A model generated the notes under the pieces. It was not told the origin of the DNA and did no database searches. It saw only the letters and a program-made list of their open reading frames with translations. Shown here piece by piece: positions 1 through 7,901 of a stretch of 54,146 nt of DNA. The stretch lies in the NCBI GenBank assembly GCA_946480445.1, contig CAMLJN010000024.1:1-54146 (forward strand), read 5' to 3'. Each line of letters opens with the position of its first letter. Within the stretch, counting starts at the first letter, position 1. Both the position numbers and the translations under genes were made by a program. This stretch comes from an uncultured Buttiauxella sp. (GTDB lineage Bacteria; Pseudomonadota; Gammaproteobacteria; Enterobacterales; Enterobacteriaceae).

Positions 1-1
1 C

Positions 2-265
2 AACCTGGATTTAGTTTTGCAGGCTCACGTTATCTCGTTGCTGCAACGGCTGCGTGAAAAGCTCAACATAGCCTTTCTGTTTATCACTCACGACCTGCGT
101 CTGGTTAACCGGTTTTGTCAGCGGGTGGTCGTTATGGATGAAGGGAAACTGGTTGAAACTCTTACCCTGGGTGACAACGTCACATTTTCCTCTGCCGCAG
201 GGCTTGCTTTGCAACGCGCCGTTCTGCCCGCTTACCCTGCCGCTCGGCGCCGTAACGCGGCTTAA
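2..265 (+). CDS. nikE: Nickel import ATP-binding protein NikE (C-terminal part)
   Basis: This is the 3' end of an ABC-transporter ATPase whose start lies before the window. The frame opens with NLDLVLQ, the D-loop that follows Walker B. The H-loop follows in FITHDLRLVNRFCQRV, where the His contacts ATP. The tail (TFSSAAG, AVLPAYP) matches the C-terminus of E. coli NikE as I remember it. NikD and NikE power uptake of Ni2+ delivered by NikA through the NikBC pore, supplying nickel for hydrogenases. The gene ends 14 bases before nikR, in the usual nikABCDE-nikR order. Only about 87 residues are visible, so Walker A and the signature motif cannot be checked. Confidence 0.9.
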   Translation, partial: NLDLVLQAHVISLLQRLREKLNIAFLFITHDLRLVNRFCQRVVVMDEGKLVETLTLGDNVTFSSAAGLALQRAVLPAYPAARRRNAA

Positions 266-279
266 TTTGAGAGACTGAC

Positions 280-690
280 ATGCAACGTATCACTATCACG
301 ATAGATGACGACTTACTGGACACGCTAGACCAGATGAGCGAAAGGCGTGGATATCAAAGCCGCTCTGAAGCACTGAGGGATATTGTCCGACGCACGCTTG
401 CTGAGGAAGCCACGGGCATGGCTGAACAACGGGGTTATGGCGTGCTGAGCTACGTCTACGAGCACAATACCCGTGAACTTGCCGGGCGCCTGACAACGTC
501 CCAGCACCACCATCACGAGCTAATGGTTTCAACGCTGCACGTACATCTTAATCACGACGAGTGTCTGGAAGTGGCGATCCTGAAAGGCGATATGGCTGAG
601 ATACAGCATTTTTCATCGGCAATGACCGCCCAGCGGGGCGTCAGACACGGTCATCTCCAGTGCATTCCCGACGTTATGCCGGAGATATAA
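280..690 (+). CDS. nikR: Nickel-responsive regulator NikR
   Basis: A 136-residue ribbon-helix-helix/ACT-like repressor that shuts off the nik operon when nickel is plentiful. The N-terminal RHH domain ([17 protein letters not shown]) binds DNA. The C-terminal domain keeps all four high-affinity nickel ligands of the E. coli protein: His76, His87, His89 and Cys95. The length is close to the usual 133, with three extra residues at the C-terminus. It follows nikE by 14 bases and is probably cotranscribed. Convergent with the acetyltransferase gene downstream. Confidence 0.95.
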   Translation: MQRITITIDDDLLDTLDQMSERRGYQSRSEALRDIVRRTLAEEATGMAEQRGYGVLSYVYEHNTRELAGRLTTSQHHHHELMVSTLHVHLNHDECLEVAILKGDMAEIQHFSSAMTAQRGVRHGHLQCIPDVMPEI

Positions 691-703
691 ACAGAAAAAA
701 TTT

Positions 704-732
704 GCCCCAGCGCGGTTAATACCGGCTGGGGC
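704..732 (-). terminator. Strong hairpin between nikR and the convergent acetyltransferase gene
   Basis: GCCCCAGC (704-711) pairs with GCTGGGGC (725-732) and CGGT (713-716) with ACCG (721-724), with one bulged G and a TAAT loop. On the minus strand the stem is followed by AAATTTTTT, so it reads as an intrinsic terminator for the 741-1358 gene. It may also slow transcription leaving nikR. Confidence 0.75.
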
Positions 733-740
733 GAGGGTTG

Positions 741-1358
741 TTAGCTAAGCATCAGCTCAAGCGCATCCAGATTGCCTGAGCTGAGCAGCGCAATGGCCTC
801 AGCAAGGTTTTTTTCCGGGCGATTGTAGATATTCAGCTTCAGAATGCGTTTAATCCACTCTTCGGAAAAACGGTATTTGATTAGCCTCGCAGGATTGCCG
901 CCCACCACGGCATATGGCGGGACATCTTTCGTCACTATGCTGCCCGCCGCTATCACCGCGCCCTCTCCCACAGTCACGCCTGGCATAATCATACAGCGCA
1001 TACCCAGCCAGCACCCATCATGCAGCACGGTATCACCCCGCGGCTGATAACTCTCTTTCAGCGTCTGCTCAAACGGATAAAGGCTGATGAAATCAATACA
1101 GTGATTATGGTTGCCTCCCATCAGGATCACCGCCTCGGCGCCAATACAAACATAGTCGCCGATGATCAACTTATCGAGATGGCCAAGCGGCTCCCAGGCC
1201 TGACTTATCTCATCACCTAACAGGTAGCGCACCACGGACTTTTCAAATCCTTTATCCCAGCAGTCGCTGTAGTAGCTGTGCGTACCTTTGAGGACAATGT
1301 TAGGGTTGCTCACCGTGAGGTGCAGGTACTCAACTTTTGACCAGTGTTTCTCTTGCAT
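741..1358 (-). CDS. CatB/Vat-type left-handed beta-helix acetyltransferase
   Basis: About 205 residues of hexapeptide-repeat protein in the xenobiotic acetyltransferase (XAT) group. That group includes CatB chloramphenicol and Vat streptogramin acetyltransferases, acetyl-CoA-dependent trimers. Family marks are GGNHNHCIDFISLYPF, the catalytic-His region (usual GNH...YPF pattern), hexad repeats such as IGDYVCIGAEAVI and VTVGEGAVIAAGS, and the closing VVGGNPARLIKYRF. I start at the ATG at 1358 because AGGAAAGG lies just upstream; the frame remains open about 10 codons further. Single gene, convergent with nikR. The family is often labelled chloramphenicol acetyltransferase, but sequence alone does not show resistance activity; the natural acceptor is unknown. 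Confidence 0.8.
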   Translation of the reverse strand: MQEKHWSKVEYLHLTVSNPNIVLKGTHSYYSDCWDKGFEKSVVRYLLGDEISQAWEPLGHLDKLIIGDYVCIGAEAVILMGGNHNHCIDFISLYPFEQTLKESYQPRGDTVLHDGCWLGMRCMIMPGVTVGEGAVIAAGSIVTKDVPPYAVVGGNPARLIKYRFSEEWIKRILKLNIYNRPEKNLAEAIALLSSGNLDALELMLS

Positions 1359-1484
1359 GACTTTTCCTTTCCTGAAAAACAAAGCCACGGAACGATTTCT
1401 GTCGTGGCAGTAATTACTCGCTCAGATAATTACTGTCATTGGTGATACGGGGATGCAAAAGTTCTGGAATAGGTTTCATATGGC

Positions 1485-1775
1485 TTAGGCCTGATCCTTC
1501 TTACTCTGCCAGCCAGCCCAGGGGCTGTCGGCCGGAATATCTACCTGACCGCGTGGTTCACGCAGAGAATCAATATACAGCGCTTCCACTTCCTTACGCG
1601 CCCAGGGCGTGCGACGCAGGAACTTCAGGCTCGATTTTATACTCGGATCGCTCTTAAAGCAGTTGATATTGATACGCTTCGCCAGCTCCGCCCAGCCGTA
1701 TCTCTCCACCAGCACATTCAGTAACGCTTCCAGAGTCACGCCGTGTAAGGGATCTTTTGAGGGCTGGGCTGTCAT
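1485..1775 (-). CDS. VF530 family (DUF2132) small protein
   Basis: A 96-residue protein matching the VF530 family (also called DUF2132) from memory of its conserved core: [17 protein letters not shown], then [18 protein letters not shown], then [12 protein letters not shown]. The family has a small helical fold and has been suggested to bind DNA; its biological role is unknown. The start is supported by AGGA six bases before the ATG. The C-terminal ~20 residues ([16 protein letters not shown]) extend past the conserved core. It lies alone between an acetyltransferase gene and a permease gene on the same strand. Confidence 0.8.
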   Translation of the reverse strand: MTAQPSKDPLHGVTLEALLNVLVERYGWAELAKRININCFKSDPSIKSSLKFLRRTPWARKEVEALYIDSLREPRGQVDIPADSPWAGWQSKKDQA

Positions 1776-1853
1776 AATTTATCCTGCGATGCTTAAGAAA
1801 TTGCGCACACCATACTGACTCCAAAAGCCATGTGCAATAAGCGGTTTATCCTG

Positions 1854-3308
1854 TCACGTTTTGGGACTCGTGTTAACCGGCCACTGCATCAGCTGGATAC
1901 CGCGTCGATCGGCGTTTTCACTGAAATTATCCAGCACGGCGCGGATGTCCTGATCGATAAAGCGTGCGCTATCGCTGTCGATGATGACGACGCTATTTTC
2001 AGGTATGCCCTGCAACAGCTTCTTCAGGGCCGGGGCGTGGAGAAAACTCAGGCTCTGCTGAAATCTTAATACGTAATGATCGTCATAATGCGTCAGCATT
2101 AGCGCATTGCGATGACTTTGATAAAGGCTAAAGATCAGCTGGGTCGCTATTCCCAGCCCGATACCGCTAAGCATACCCAGGCTAACGATCCCGATAACGG
2201 TAATGATAAAGGGGGCGAACTGAAACATGCCGCTTCTGATCTGGCTGATGAATAATCTCGGCGTTGCCAGCTTGTATCCGGTATGCAACAGAATTGCCGC
2301 AAGGCTTGCCAACGGAATTACGTTAAGCAGCTTGCTAAACCATAGCGCGGAGAAAAGCAGTAACAGGCCGTGAAACAGTACGGAGGCTTTACTTCGCGCT
2401 CCAGCGCTGACATTAACAGAGCCGCGAACAATAACGGAGGTAATCGGCAGGCCACCCATCAATCCCGACAGCATATTCCCTACCCCCTGCGCCCGTAACT
2501 CTTTATCCGCTGCTGGTAGGGGGAACTGTGGTCGTAGCTTATTGAGCGCTTCCTGACTGAGCAGGGTCTCCATACTGGCCACCAGCGCCAGGGTCAGAGC
2601 TACGGCGTAAACGGCGGGATTTCGCCATGCCTGCCAGTCCGGGTGTGTCAGTTCGCCTAAGAGCGAAGTTAAACTGGTTAACGCGGGCAGCGTCACACGC
2701 GCAATGTTGCCGGACTTATCACCGATCAGCAGCGAGAGCAGTATTCCTGCCAGCACCACAACCAGCGGCCCCGGCACCCAGCTTAACCACTGACGCTGTC
2801 TGACAAACCGACTATTCCACAGGTATAAAATAACTAATCCACTTGCCGTTACACCCAGCGTGGGGAGAGATATCGCCCCCCAACGATGGCCATCAGCCAT
2901 CCCCAGTGCCAAAGGTATTTGCTGAAAAATAAGCAACAGACCAATAGCCGCCAGCATCCCCTTGATGACGCTGCCAGGCACCAGTGCGATAAAGCGGCCA
3001 AGACGCGCCAGGCCAAAAAGCAGCTGTAGTACGCCTGACAAAGTGACGGCAAACAAAAAGGCAGAGAAAGATCCCAGATCCTCAATGGCCAGCACCACAA
3101 TCGTGACCAGCCCGGCAGCAGGCCCGCTAACAGCGAAACGCGAAGGACTCAGTGAGGTCACGATAATCCCGCCAATCGCACCGGTAAGAAGACCAATAAA
3201 GGGAGAGACGCCGCAGGCCTGGGCAATACCCAGGCACAGGGGCAGCGCAACCAGGGCTACGACCAGCCCGGCAGGAATATCCCGTCGTAAATCGTTGAGT
3301 GAAATCAT
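1854..3308 (-). CDS. SulP-family anion permease (probable bicarbonate or sulfate transporter)
   Basis: A 484-residue inner-membrane transporter of the SulP/SLC26 family. The N-terminus DIPAGLVVALVALPLCLGIA is the classic SulP opening, and FAVSGPAAGLVTIV is the conserved anion-site segment. About 12 hydrophobic helices follow, then a short STAS-like cytoplasmic end (VVIIDSDSARFIDQDIRAVL). The start ATG overlaps the carbonic anhydrase stop by four bases (ATGA), so the two are translationally coupled. Coupling to a carbonic anhydrase is the reason to favour bicarbonate as substrate, as in cyanobacterial BicA. That is inference from context; the residues do not settle the substrate. Confidence 0.85.
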   Translation of the reverse strand: MISLNDLRRDIPAGLVVALVALPLCLGIAQACGVSPFIGLLTGAIGGIIVTSLSPSRFAVSGPAAGLVTIVVLAIEDLGSFSAFLFAVTLSGVLQLLFGLARLGRFIALVPGSVIKGMLAAIGLLLIFQQIPLALGMADGHRWGAISLPTLGVTASGLVILYLWNSRFVRQRQWLSWVPGPLVVVLAGILLSLLIGDKSGNIARVTLPALTSLTSLLGELTHPDWQAWRNPAVYAVALTLALVASMETLLSQEALNKLRPQFPLPAADKELRAQGVGNMLSGLMGGLPITSVIVRGSVNVSAGARSKASVLFHGLLLLFSALWFSKLLNVIPLASLAAILLHTGYKLATPRLFISQIRSGMFQFAPFIITVIGIVSLGMLSGIGLGIATQLIFSLYQSHRNALMLTHYDDHYVLRFQQSLSFLHAPALKKLLQGIPENSVVIIDSDSARFIDQDIRAVLDNFSENADRRGIQLMQWPVNTSPKT

Positions 3309-3937
3309 GCCTCTTCCCCTGCGTTCTTTTGCAAAAGAATTTTAAGATGCCCGGTGCGCAGATCGTAGACACAGCCAAAGGCAGCCAGCTCTGCACCGGC
3401 TTTCCAGGCTTTCTGCAACAAGGACGTATTAATTAAAGATGAGAATTGCGCCCGGACGTTTGCTTCAACCAGCTGGTTCAGGGCGTCACGATTATCGCCG
3501 CTCAGGGTACCAAACGCGTCAAGCTCGTTTTTCAGAGAATGGCGCAGGTGTTCAATACGGCGGCAAAGCGGCGAATCATAGAATTCCTCAGGATATTCTG
3601 ATAACCGAACGGCGGCCTGCACACCGCCGCAATCATAATGGCCACAGAGAACAATTTGCCTGACCTTTAACTTCTCCACGGCATATTGAAGCACGCTCAT
3701 AAAGTTGTCATCTTGCTCAACAACCATATTGGCAATATTACGGTGGACAAATAATTCCCCCGGCTGAGAACCCGTCAGGACTTCTGACGGCACCCGGCTG
3801 TCTGAACAACCAATCCATAGCGTATGCGGTGTCTGGGGCTGACGATACTTATCAAAATAGGCCGGATCGTTTTGCGTTCGCTGCAAAGCCCAGCTCCGGT
3901 TTCTTACCATCAATGTTTTAAATGATGTGATAACCAT
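3305..3937 (-). CDS. Beta-class carbonic anhydrase
   Basis: Catalyses CO2 + H2O to bicarbonate in the cytoplasm. About 210 residues from the ATG at 3937, chosen because GGAG lies six bases upstream; four codons further up is another ATG with no Shine-Dalgarno. Zinc ligands of the beta class are all visible: the CSDSR motif (Cys44, Asp46, Arg48) and CGHYDCGG (His100, Cys103). It resembles the Can/CynT group. First gene of a two-gene unit with the SulP permease, which it overlaps by four bases. The pair probably couples anion uptake with CO2/HCO3- interconversion. It faces acuR across a ~265-base divergent promoter region. Confidence 0.92.
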   Translation of the reverse strand: MVITSFKTLMVRNRSWALQRTQNDPAYFDKYRQPQTPHTLWIGCSDSRVPSEVLTGSQPGELFVHRNIANMVVEQDDNFMSVLQYAVEKLKVRQIVLCGHYDCGGVQAAVRLSEYPEEFYDSPLCRRIEHLRHSLKNELDAFGTLSGDNRDALNQLVEANVRAQFSSLINTSLLQKAWKAGAELAAFGCVYDLRTGHLKILLQKNAGEEA

Positions 3938-4180
3938 TAGGTTCTCCATAACATGGCGGCATGTAATTTCCCTATTAAACTATTAACCAAAACTTAACAT
4001 AAATGTCTGCACACTTAAACTTACGAAATATCCTGGTAAAGGTCTTCCAGACCGGTAATTACGCTGTAACCGCAAATCAATCTCTTCGTTATTGTTAGTC
4101 TGACCGAAATCAAACTATCCATAACTTCTTCACAGCGTCATTGCATCACTGATGAAACAAGCCTAGGGTACAGACAATTA

Positions 4181-4196
4181 AAAACCAATCGGTCTA
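4181..4196 (+). promoter_or_regulatory. Candidate AcuR/NemR-type operator
   Basis: AAAACCAATCGGTCTA ends seven bases before the acuR start. It fits the TAGACC-N4-GGTCTA palindrome seen for this TetR subgroup: the right half is perfect and the left half matches 4 of 6. The likely role is autorepression of acuR-acuI, relieved by a reactive electrophile or acrylate-type ligand. Inferred from position and symmetry. Confidence 0.5.
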
Positions 4197-4203
4197 AAAC
4201 CTG

Positions 4204-4857
4204 ATGACAGACGCTCAGCTAATAAAACCGCGCCGTGGACGTCCTCCCCAAAGTGACAGAGCTTTCGTTGATACGCGGGAAGCGCTTATTCGTGCAGGCG
4301 TGGTGACCATCACGGAAAACGGTTTTCTTTCCGCTGGCATAGACAGCATTGTGAAAACCATCGGCGTACCCAAAGGGTCGTTTTACCACTACTTTAAAAA
4401 TAAAGAGATTTTTGGCCTTGCGGTGCTCGAGGCTTACAAACATTACTTTGCCCAAAGACTCGACAGGCACCTGTTGAATACCGGTCTTTCCCCTCTTGCG
4501 CGGCTTGATGACTTTGTACGGGCGGCAGGCCTGGGCATGGCGCGTTTTCAATTCAAACGCGGCTGCCTGGTCGGCAATTTACTTCAGGAATCCCCTCTGT
4601 TGCCCGACACTTTTGACAAGGTGCTGAAAACGATTCTATTCGACTGGCAAATGCGGGTTGCGCGCTGCCTGCAGGAAGCCATCGATCGGGGTGAGATCGC
4701 AGACAGCCACTGCGCCGACCGCCTGGCCATGACGTTCTGGACAGGTTGGGAAGGGGCCGTTATGCGCGCGAAACTCTTCCGCAGTACCGAGCCGCTGGAT
4801 AATTTCTGGGCCTTTTTCAGACTGGCTCTGCACACCACGACTCACCAGAATAATTAA
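4204..4857 (+). CDS. acuR: TetR-family repressor of the AcuR/NemR type
   Basis: 217 residues. The N-terminal TetR helix-turn-helix is clear: a GRPP-containing arm, TREALIRAGVVTITENGF, then IVKTIGVPKGSFYHYFKNKE, where the GxxxGxxYxxF recognition-helix pattern is intact. The C-terminal ligand domain (FKRGCLVGNLLQE, then FWTGWEGAVMRAKL) is shared with AcuR and NemR. Cysteines at about residues 120 and 157 could sense electrophiles, as in NemR. The gene ends 19 bases before acuI, and a matching palindrome sits just before its start, so it probably represses its own two-gene operon. The symbol rests on pairing with acuI. No good Shine-Dalgarno was seen. Confidence 0.8.
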   Translation: MTDAQLIKPRRGRPPQSDRAFVDTREALIRAGVVTITENGFLSAGIDSIVKTIGVPKGSFYHYFKNKEIFGLAVLEAYKHYFAQRLDRHLLNTGLSPLARLDDFVRAAGLGMARFQFKRGCLVGNLLQESPLLPDTFDKVLKTILFDWQMRVARCLQEAIDRGEIADSHCADRLAMTFWTGWEGAVMRAKLFRSTEPLDNFWAFFRLALHTTTHQNN

Positions 4858-4876
4858 TGATTACCGAGGATATAAA

Positions 4877-5851
4877 ATGAAAGCGATCGTTCTTGAACAA
4901 GTCGAAGGCAAGACTCACGCAAGTGTGAAACAAATCGAGCTCCCTGGAGGTGAATCTGGCGACGTACTGGTTGATGTCGACTGGTCAAGCCTGAACTATA
5001 AAGACGCGCTGGCGATTACCGGCAAGGGTAAAATTATCCGTAGCTTCCCGATGGTGCCGGGTATTGATTTTGCGGGGACGGTTAACCGCAGCGATGATGC
5101 GCGCTTCAGCGTAGGCCAGCAGGTCGTGCTGACCGGTTGGGGCGTGGGTGAAAACCACTGGGGCGGCCTTGCAGAACAGGCGCAGGTGAAAGCAGGCTGG
5201 CTGGTTCCACTGCCTGAAGGCTTAACGGCGCGCAAAGCGATGATCCTCGGGACGGCTGGCCTGACGGAGATGTTGTGCGTAATGGCGCTGGAAGAGGCAG
5301 GCGTGACACCTGAAAGTGGCGAAGTGGTCGTTACCGGCGCAAGCGGCGGCGTCGGCAGCACAGCCGTTGCGCTGCTGCATGCGCTGGGTTACGAGGTGGC
5401 TGCCGTAACAGGTCGGGAAAGCACGCATGACTATTTGCTGCAACTGGGTGCCAGCCGCATCGTGCCCCGCAGTGACTTTGCCGAAACGCGTCCGCTGGAA
5501 AAACAAATCTGGGCCGGTGCCGTAGATACGGTTGGCGGTCCCGTGCTGGCAAAACTGCTGGCGCAAACCAACTATTCCGGCTGTGTGGCCGCCTGTGGCC
5601 TGGCGGGCAGCTTCGAGCTGCCAACCACCGTAATGCCATTCATCCTGCGTAATGTACGTTTACAGGGCGTGGACTCCGTCAGCGCCCCACTTGCTCGCCG
5701 TACCCTGGCATGGCAACGACTGGCGAAAATCCTGCCGGAAAGTTTCTATGCCAGCGCCTGCACTGAAATCCCGCTTGAGGATGCTCCGCAGGTGGCTGAA
5801 GCCTTCCTGAGGAATGAGATCCAGGGCCGCACGTTGGTGAAAGTCCGCTAA
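4877..5851 (+). CDS. acuI: Acryloyl-CoA reductase (NADPH), AcuI/YhdH family
   Basis: 324-residue zinc-free medium-chain dehydrogenase/reductase, the same length as E. coli YhdH (AcuI). That enzyme reduces acryloyl-CoA to propionyl-CoA with NADPH and so removes a toxic electrophile. The N-terminal GroES-like domain has SSLNYKDALAITG and VPGIDFAGTV. The Rossmann dinucleotide motif is GASGGVGSTAV at about residues 154-164. The end (FLRNEIQGRTLVKV) is the family tail. GAGGA precedes the ATG. Second gene of the acuR-acuI unit, closed by a terminator. Enterics usually carry yhdH elsewhere without a linked regulator, so this pair may be a second copy or a transferred acrylate-response unit. Confidence 0.88.
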   Translation: MKAIVLEQVEGKTHASVKQIELPGGESGDVLVDVDWSSLNYKDALAITGKGKIIRSFPMVPGIDFAGTVNRSDDARFSVGQQVVLTGWGVGENHWGGLAEQAQVKAGWLVPLPEGLTARKAMILGTAGLTEMLCVMALEEAGVTPESGEVVVTGASGGVGSTAVALLHALGYEVAAVTGRESTHDYLLQLGASRIVPRSDFAETRPLEKQIWAGAVDTVGGPVLAKLLAQTNYSGCVAACGLAGSFELPTTVMPFILRNVRLQGVDSVSAPLARRTLAWQRLAKILPESFYASACTEIPLEDAPQVAEAFLRNEIQGRTLVKVR

Positions 5852-5874
5852 TCCTGCAAAATCTCTGATCCCGG

Positions 5875-5898
5875 CCGCGACAAAAGTCGCGGTTTTTT
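5875..5898 (+). terminator. Rho-independent terminator of acuRI
   Basis: CCGCGAC (5875-5881) and GTCGCGG (5886-5892) form a perfect 7-bp stem with an AAAA loop, followed directly by TTTTTT. It closes the acuR-acuI unit 23 bases after the acuI stop. Confidence 0.9.
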
Positions 5899-6071
5899 CA
5901 CTTTTTTGCGTCAATATCAGCTGTTATGACACCAACAGCAGAAACCCTGTCATGTCAATAAGAAAAATGGCCTAATAATCAACGAAAACTCACATTACGC
6001 TATATTTTCGCACCGTTGAGCATCAGACCAATAATATTTTTATGTATATTAACGCCCCCCTTGTATATGAT

Positions 6072-7592
6072 TTACACTTCTGATATTAATTTCTTTTTTG
6101 TAGTACCCCAATGGTCTGGATCTGAAGTCATGTCATTATCCACCTGGAATTTCCAACCAGCAAAATGATAGTCCACATCAATGTGTCCAAATATTTCACA
6201 ATTATCCATGCTAACTTCTGAAGCTTTGAATCCAAAATGCCTGTATGTTTCACTTAGCATGCCTGGGCCTGTCACCGATACGGTGAGTTCTTTTTTTTCA
6301 TCAGCAGTGTTTCTCTTAAGTTTCCATGTTACGCTTTCATTTTCCATTTTTCGCTGAATAGACTCAGAGAGTTTTTTTGTAAATTCCTCGCTCGATGGCT
6401 TGTCATTATAAGCTGATTTTATATTGTCAATCATATAATTAATTAATTTCGATTCGGGTGGTGCAGCCATAACGGTATTTGTACAGAACCTTTTAATTTT
6501 TAGCTGATTGCCACAGGTCTGGAAATCATATGCTGTTAACCATAGACAATCCACGTTGTTATTAATTTTCAGAGGGGATATTGGGAATATTTTTTCTTTA
6601 GTTGCAACATCTACATCCATATAAACACCTCCATATTTCTTCAAGATTGCCAGCCTCACAACATCTGATGCGGCAGCTTTATTACCAAAGCCGTTTTCGG
6701 TACACTCTCTGGCAACGATGCCCGCTAAAGATGGTTCGAGCTCAAGGGCACGGACCTTTAATTTGTCAAAAGTATCATTCGAGTAGCCAGATGATAATAG
6801 CTGATTTATTAATCCATCGCGATTATCTGTCCATAAATAACATCTGCAGTCAGGGTTCAGCTTCAGTGTATTGATGATATTACTTATCCCACCTTTATGG
6901 GGTGTATTTTTCCCAAGCCATATGTAATGTATATTATGAGGTACGTTCTTTTCCCATACTTCAGAATTACAGCAAAGAGGGAGCTTTTTTAAAGAATCGC
7001 GTTTTAGTAGACCTGACTCACACATGCAAATAAGGATATCTTGTGGATTTACAGCATTTGATTTTATTTTAATGATGCCATCATCTTTATTGGAATGCAG
7101 TGTTAAATCCCCTACACCTTCAACACTAAATGTATAATACTGACCACCTCTATTATATTTCAATACTACGCCATCATAGGGTAGAGTAACATCTTGAAAC
7201 TTTGATGCTTTAGTTTGCACAATGCTATTTGTTATATCCTCTTTTAATAACTCATTTAAAGGCATAACATTTACTACTCTATATTCTTTTTCAATATTAT
7301 GTCCATGAGTAAGAGAGGTGGAGGAATTTAAATCAGCAAGAGTAGTTGCAGAGGACCCATTACGTACAGAAATCAAGTGCTTTTCTAACGGCTGTGATTG
7401 AGCGCTGGAGGTTATGACTTCCTCAGTGGATTTTTTTTTGAACAGGCAATTAATAGAATTGACTATTTTGTTAACCTTATTGACAACGCGCCTGCCAGCT
7501 TTATTTTTAGACAGTGCATTAGAATTGCTATCGCTACCTTTTGTTCGGTCTGTGGAAGTTCGGTCTGTGGAAGTTCGATGAATACCTAGCAT
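6072..7592 (-). CDS. TcdA/TcdB-like toxin glycosyltransferase, putative secreted effector
   Basis: 506 residues, AT-rich and unlike its neighbours in codon use. Residues 221-228 (IHYIWLGK) and 306-329 contain the GT-A hallmarks of clostridial large-toxin and sugar-transferase domains: SDVVRLAILKKYGG followed by the DXD motif Asp326-Val-Asp328, which binds the metal-nucleotide-sugar. A late Trp-containing stretch (HFAGWKFQ, DHWG) resembles the closing loop of such enzymes. The first ~130 residues are Ser/Thr/Lys-rich with a tandem STDRT repeat and no Sec signal, as in type III effectors. There is no clear Shine-Dalgarno at the ATG. By family, it would transfer a sugar from a nucleotide sugar onto a host protein; the target and secretion route are unknown. 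No chaperone gene is adjacent. Confidence 0.75.
   Translation of the reverse strand: MLGIHRTSTDRTSTDRTKGSDSNSNALSKNKAGRRVVNKVNKIVNSINCLFKKKSTEEVITSSAQSQPLEKHLISVRNGSSATTLADLNSSTSLTHGHNIEKEYRVVNVMPLNELLKEDITNSIVQTKASKFQDVTLPYDGVVLKYNRGGQYYTFSVEGVGDLTLHSNKDDGIIKIKSNAVNPQDILICMCESGLLKRDSLKKLPLCCNSEVWEKNVPHNIHYIWLGKNTPHKGGISNIINTLKLNPDCRCYLWTDNRDGLINQLLSSGYSNDTFDKLKVRALELEPSLAGIVARECTENGFGNKAAASDVVRLAILKKYGGVYMDVDVATKEKIFPISPLKINNNVDCLWLTAYDFQTCGNQLKIKRFCTNTVMAAPPESKLINYMIDNIKSAYNDKPSSEEFTKKLSESIQRKMENESVTWKLKRNTADEKKELTVSVTGPGMLSETYRHFGFKASEVSMDNCEIFGHIDVDYHFAGWKFQVDNDMTSDPDHWGTTKKKLISEV
7549..7581 (-). repeat. Short tandem repeat in the glycosyltransferase N-terminus
   Basis: A 15-base unit, TTCGGTCTGTGGAAG on the plus strand, occurs twice in direct succession with a partial third copy. 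It encodes repeated STDRT at residues 8-17. The repeat unit is a multiple of three, so copy-number changes would alter length without shifting frame. Boundaries are by eye. Confidence 0.7.
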
Positions 7593-7901
7593 TACATTAT
7601 CTACTTTAGTTATTTTTTTTATGGTCGCATATCATCCTGCCCATATACTTTCAAAAAACGATAATCCAGTGCATTCGTTACTTGTATTGATGCTCGAATG
7701 GTTAAATGTCTGACGCCGTCGGAACGTAAGTCAGAAGTTGGGTTAGATAATAAGCAGATTTTTATCTAATCCAGGTATTTTCAGGCTAAAAAGCAGTTTA
7801 ACTTACAGTAAATTTCTTGGCTAACACGGTTCTTCACCTTGTGGGGAAGATCGCCTACCCTGTGCAGGCATTCACCAAAAGACTGATTTAAGGAAAGAGT
7901 A
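7593..7901. promoter_or_regulatory. Divergent intergenic region, glycosyltransferase gene / dsbG
   Basis: 309 bases with no gene. It contains an inverted repeat, GGGTTAGATAA (7740-7750) against TTATCTAATCC (7762-7772), 11 bp with one G-T pair and an 11-base loop. No T-run follows, so it is more likely an operator or mRNA hairpin than a terminator. The dsbG Shine-Dalgarno AAGGAAAG lies at the right end. The left ~150 bases are AT-rich like the effector gene. No promoter hexamers stand out firmly. Confidence 0.5.

Noticed and set aside
741-1358. Calling the XAT gene a chloramphenicol-resistance gene
   Set aside because: The fold matches CatB/Vat, but the same family includes many enzymes with unknown acceptors, and no mobile context suggests a resistance cassette.
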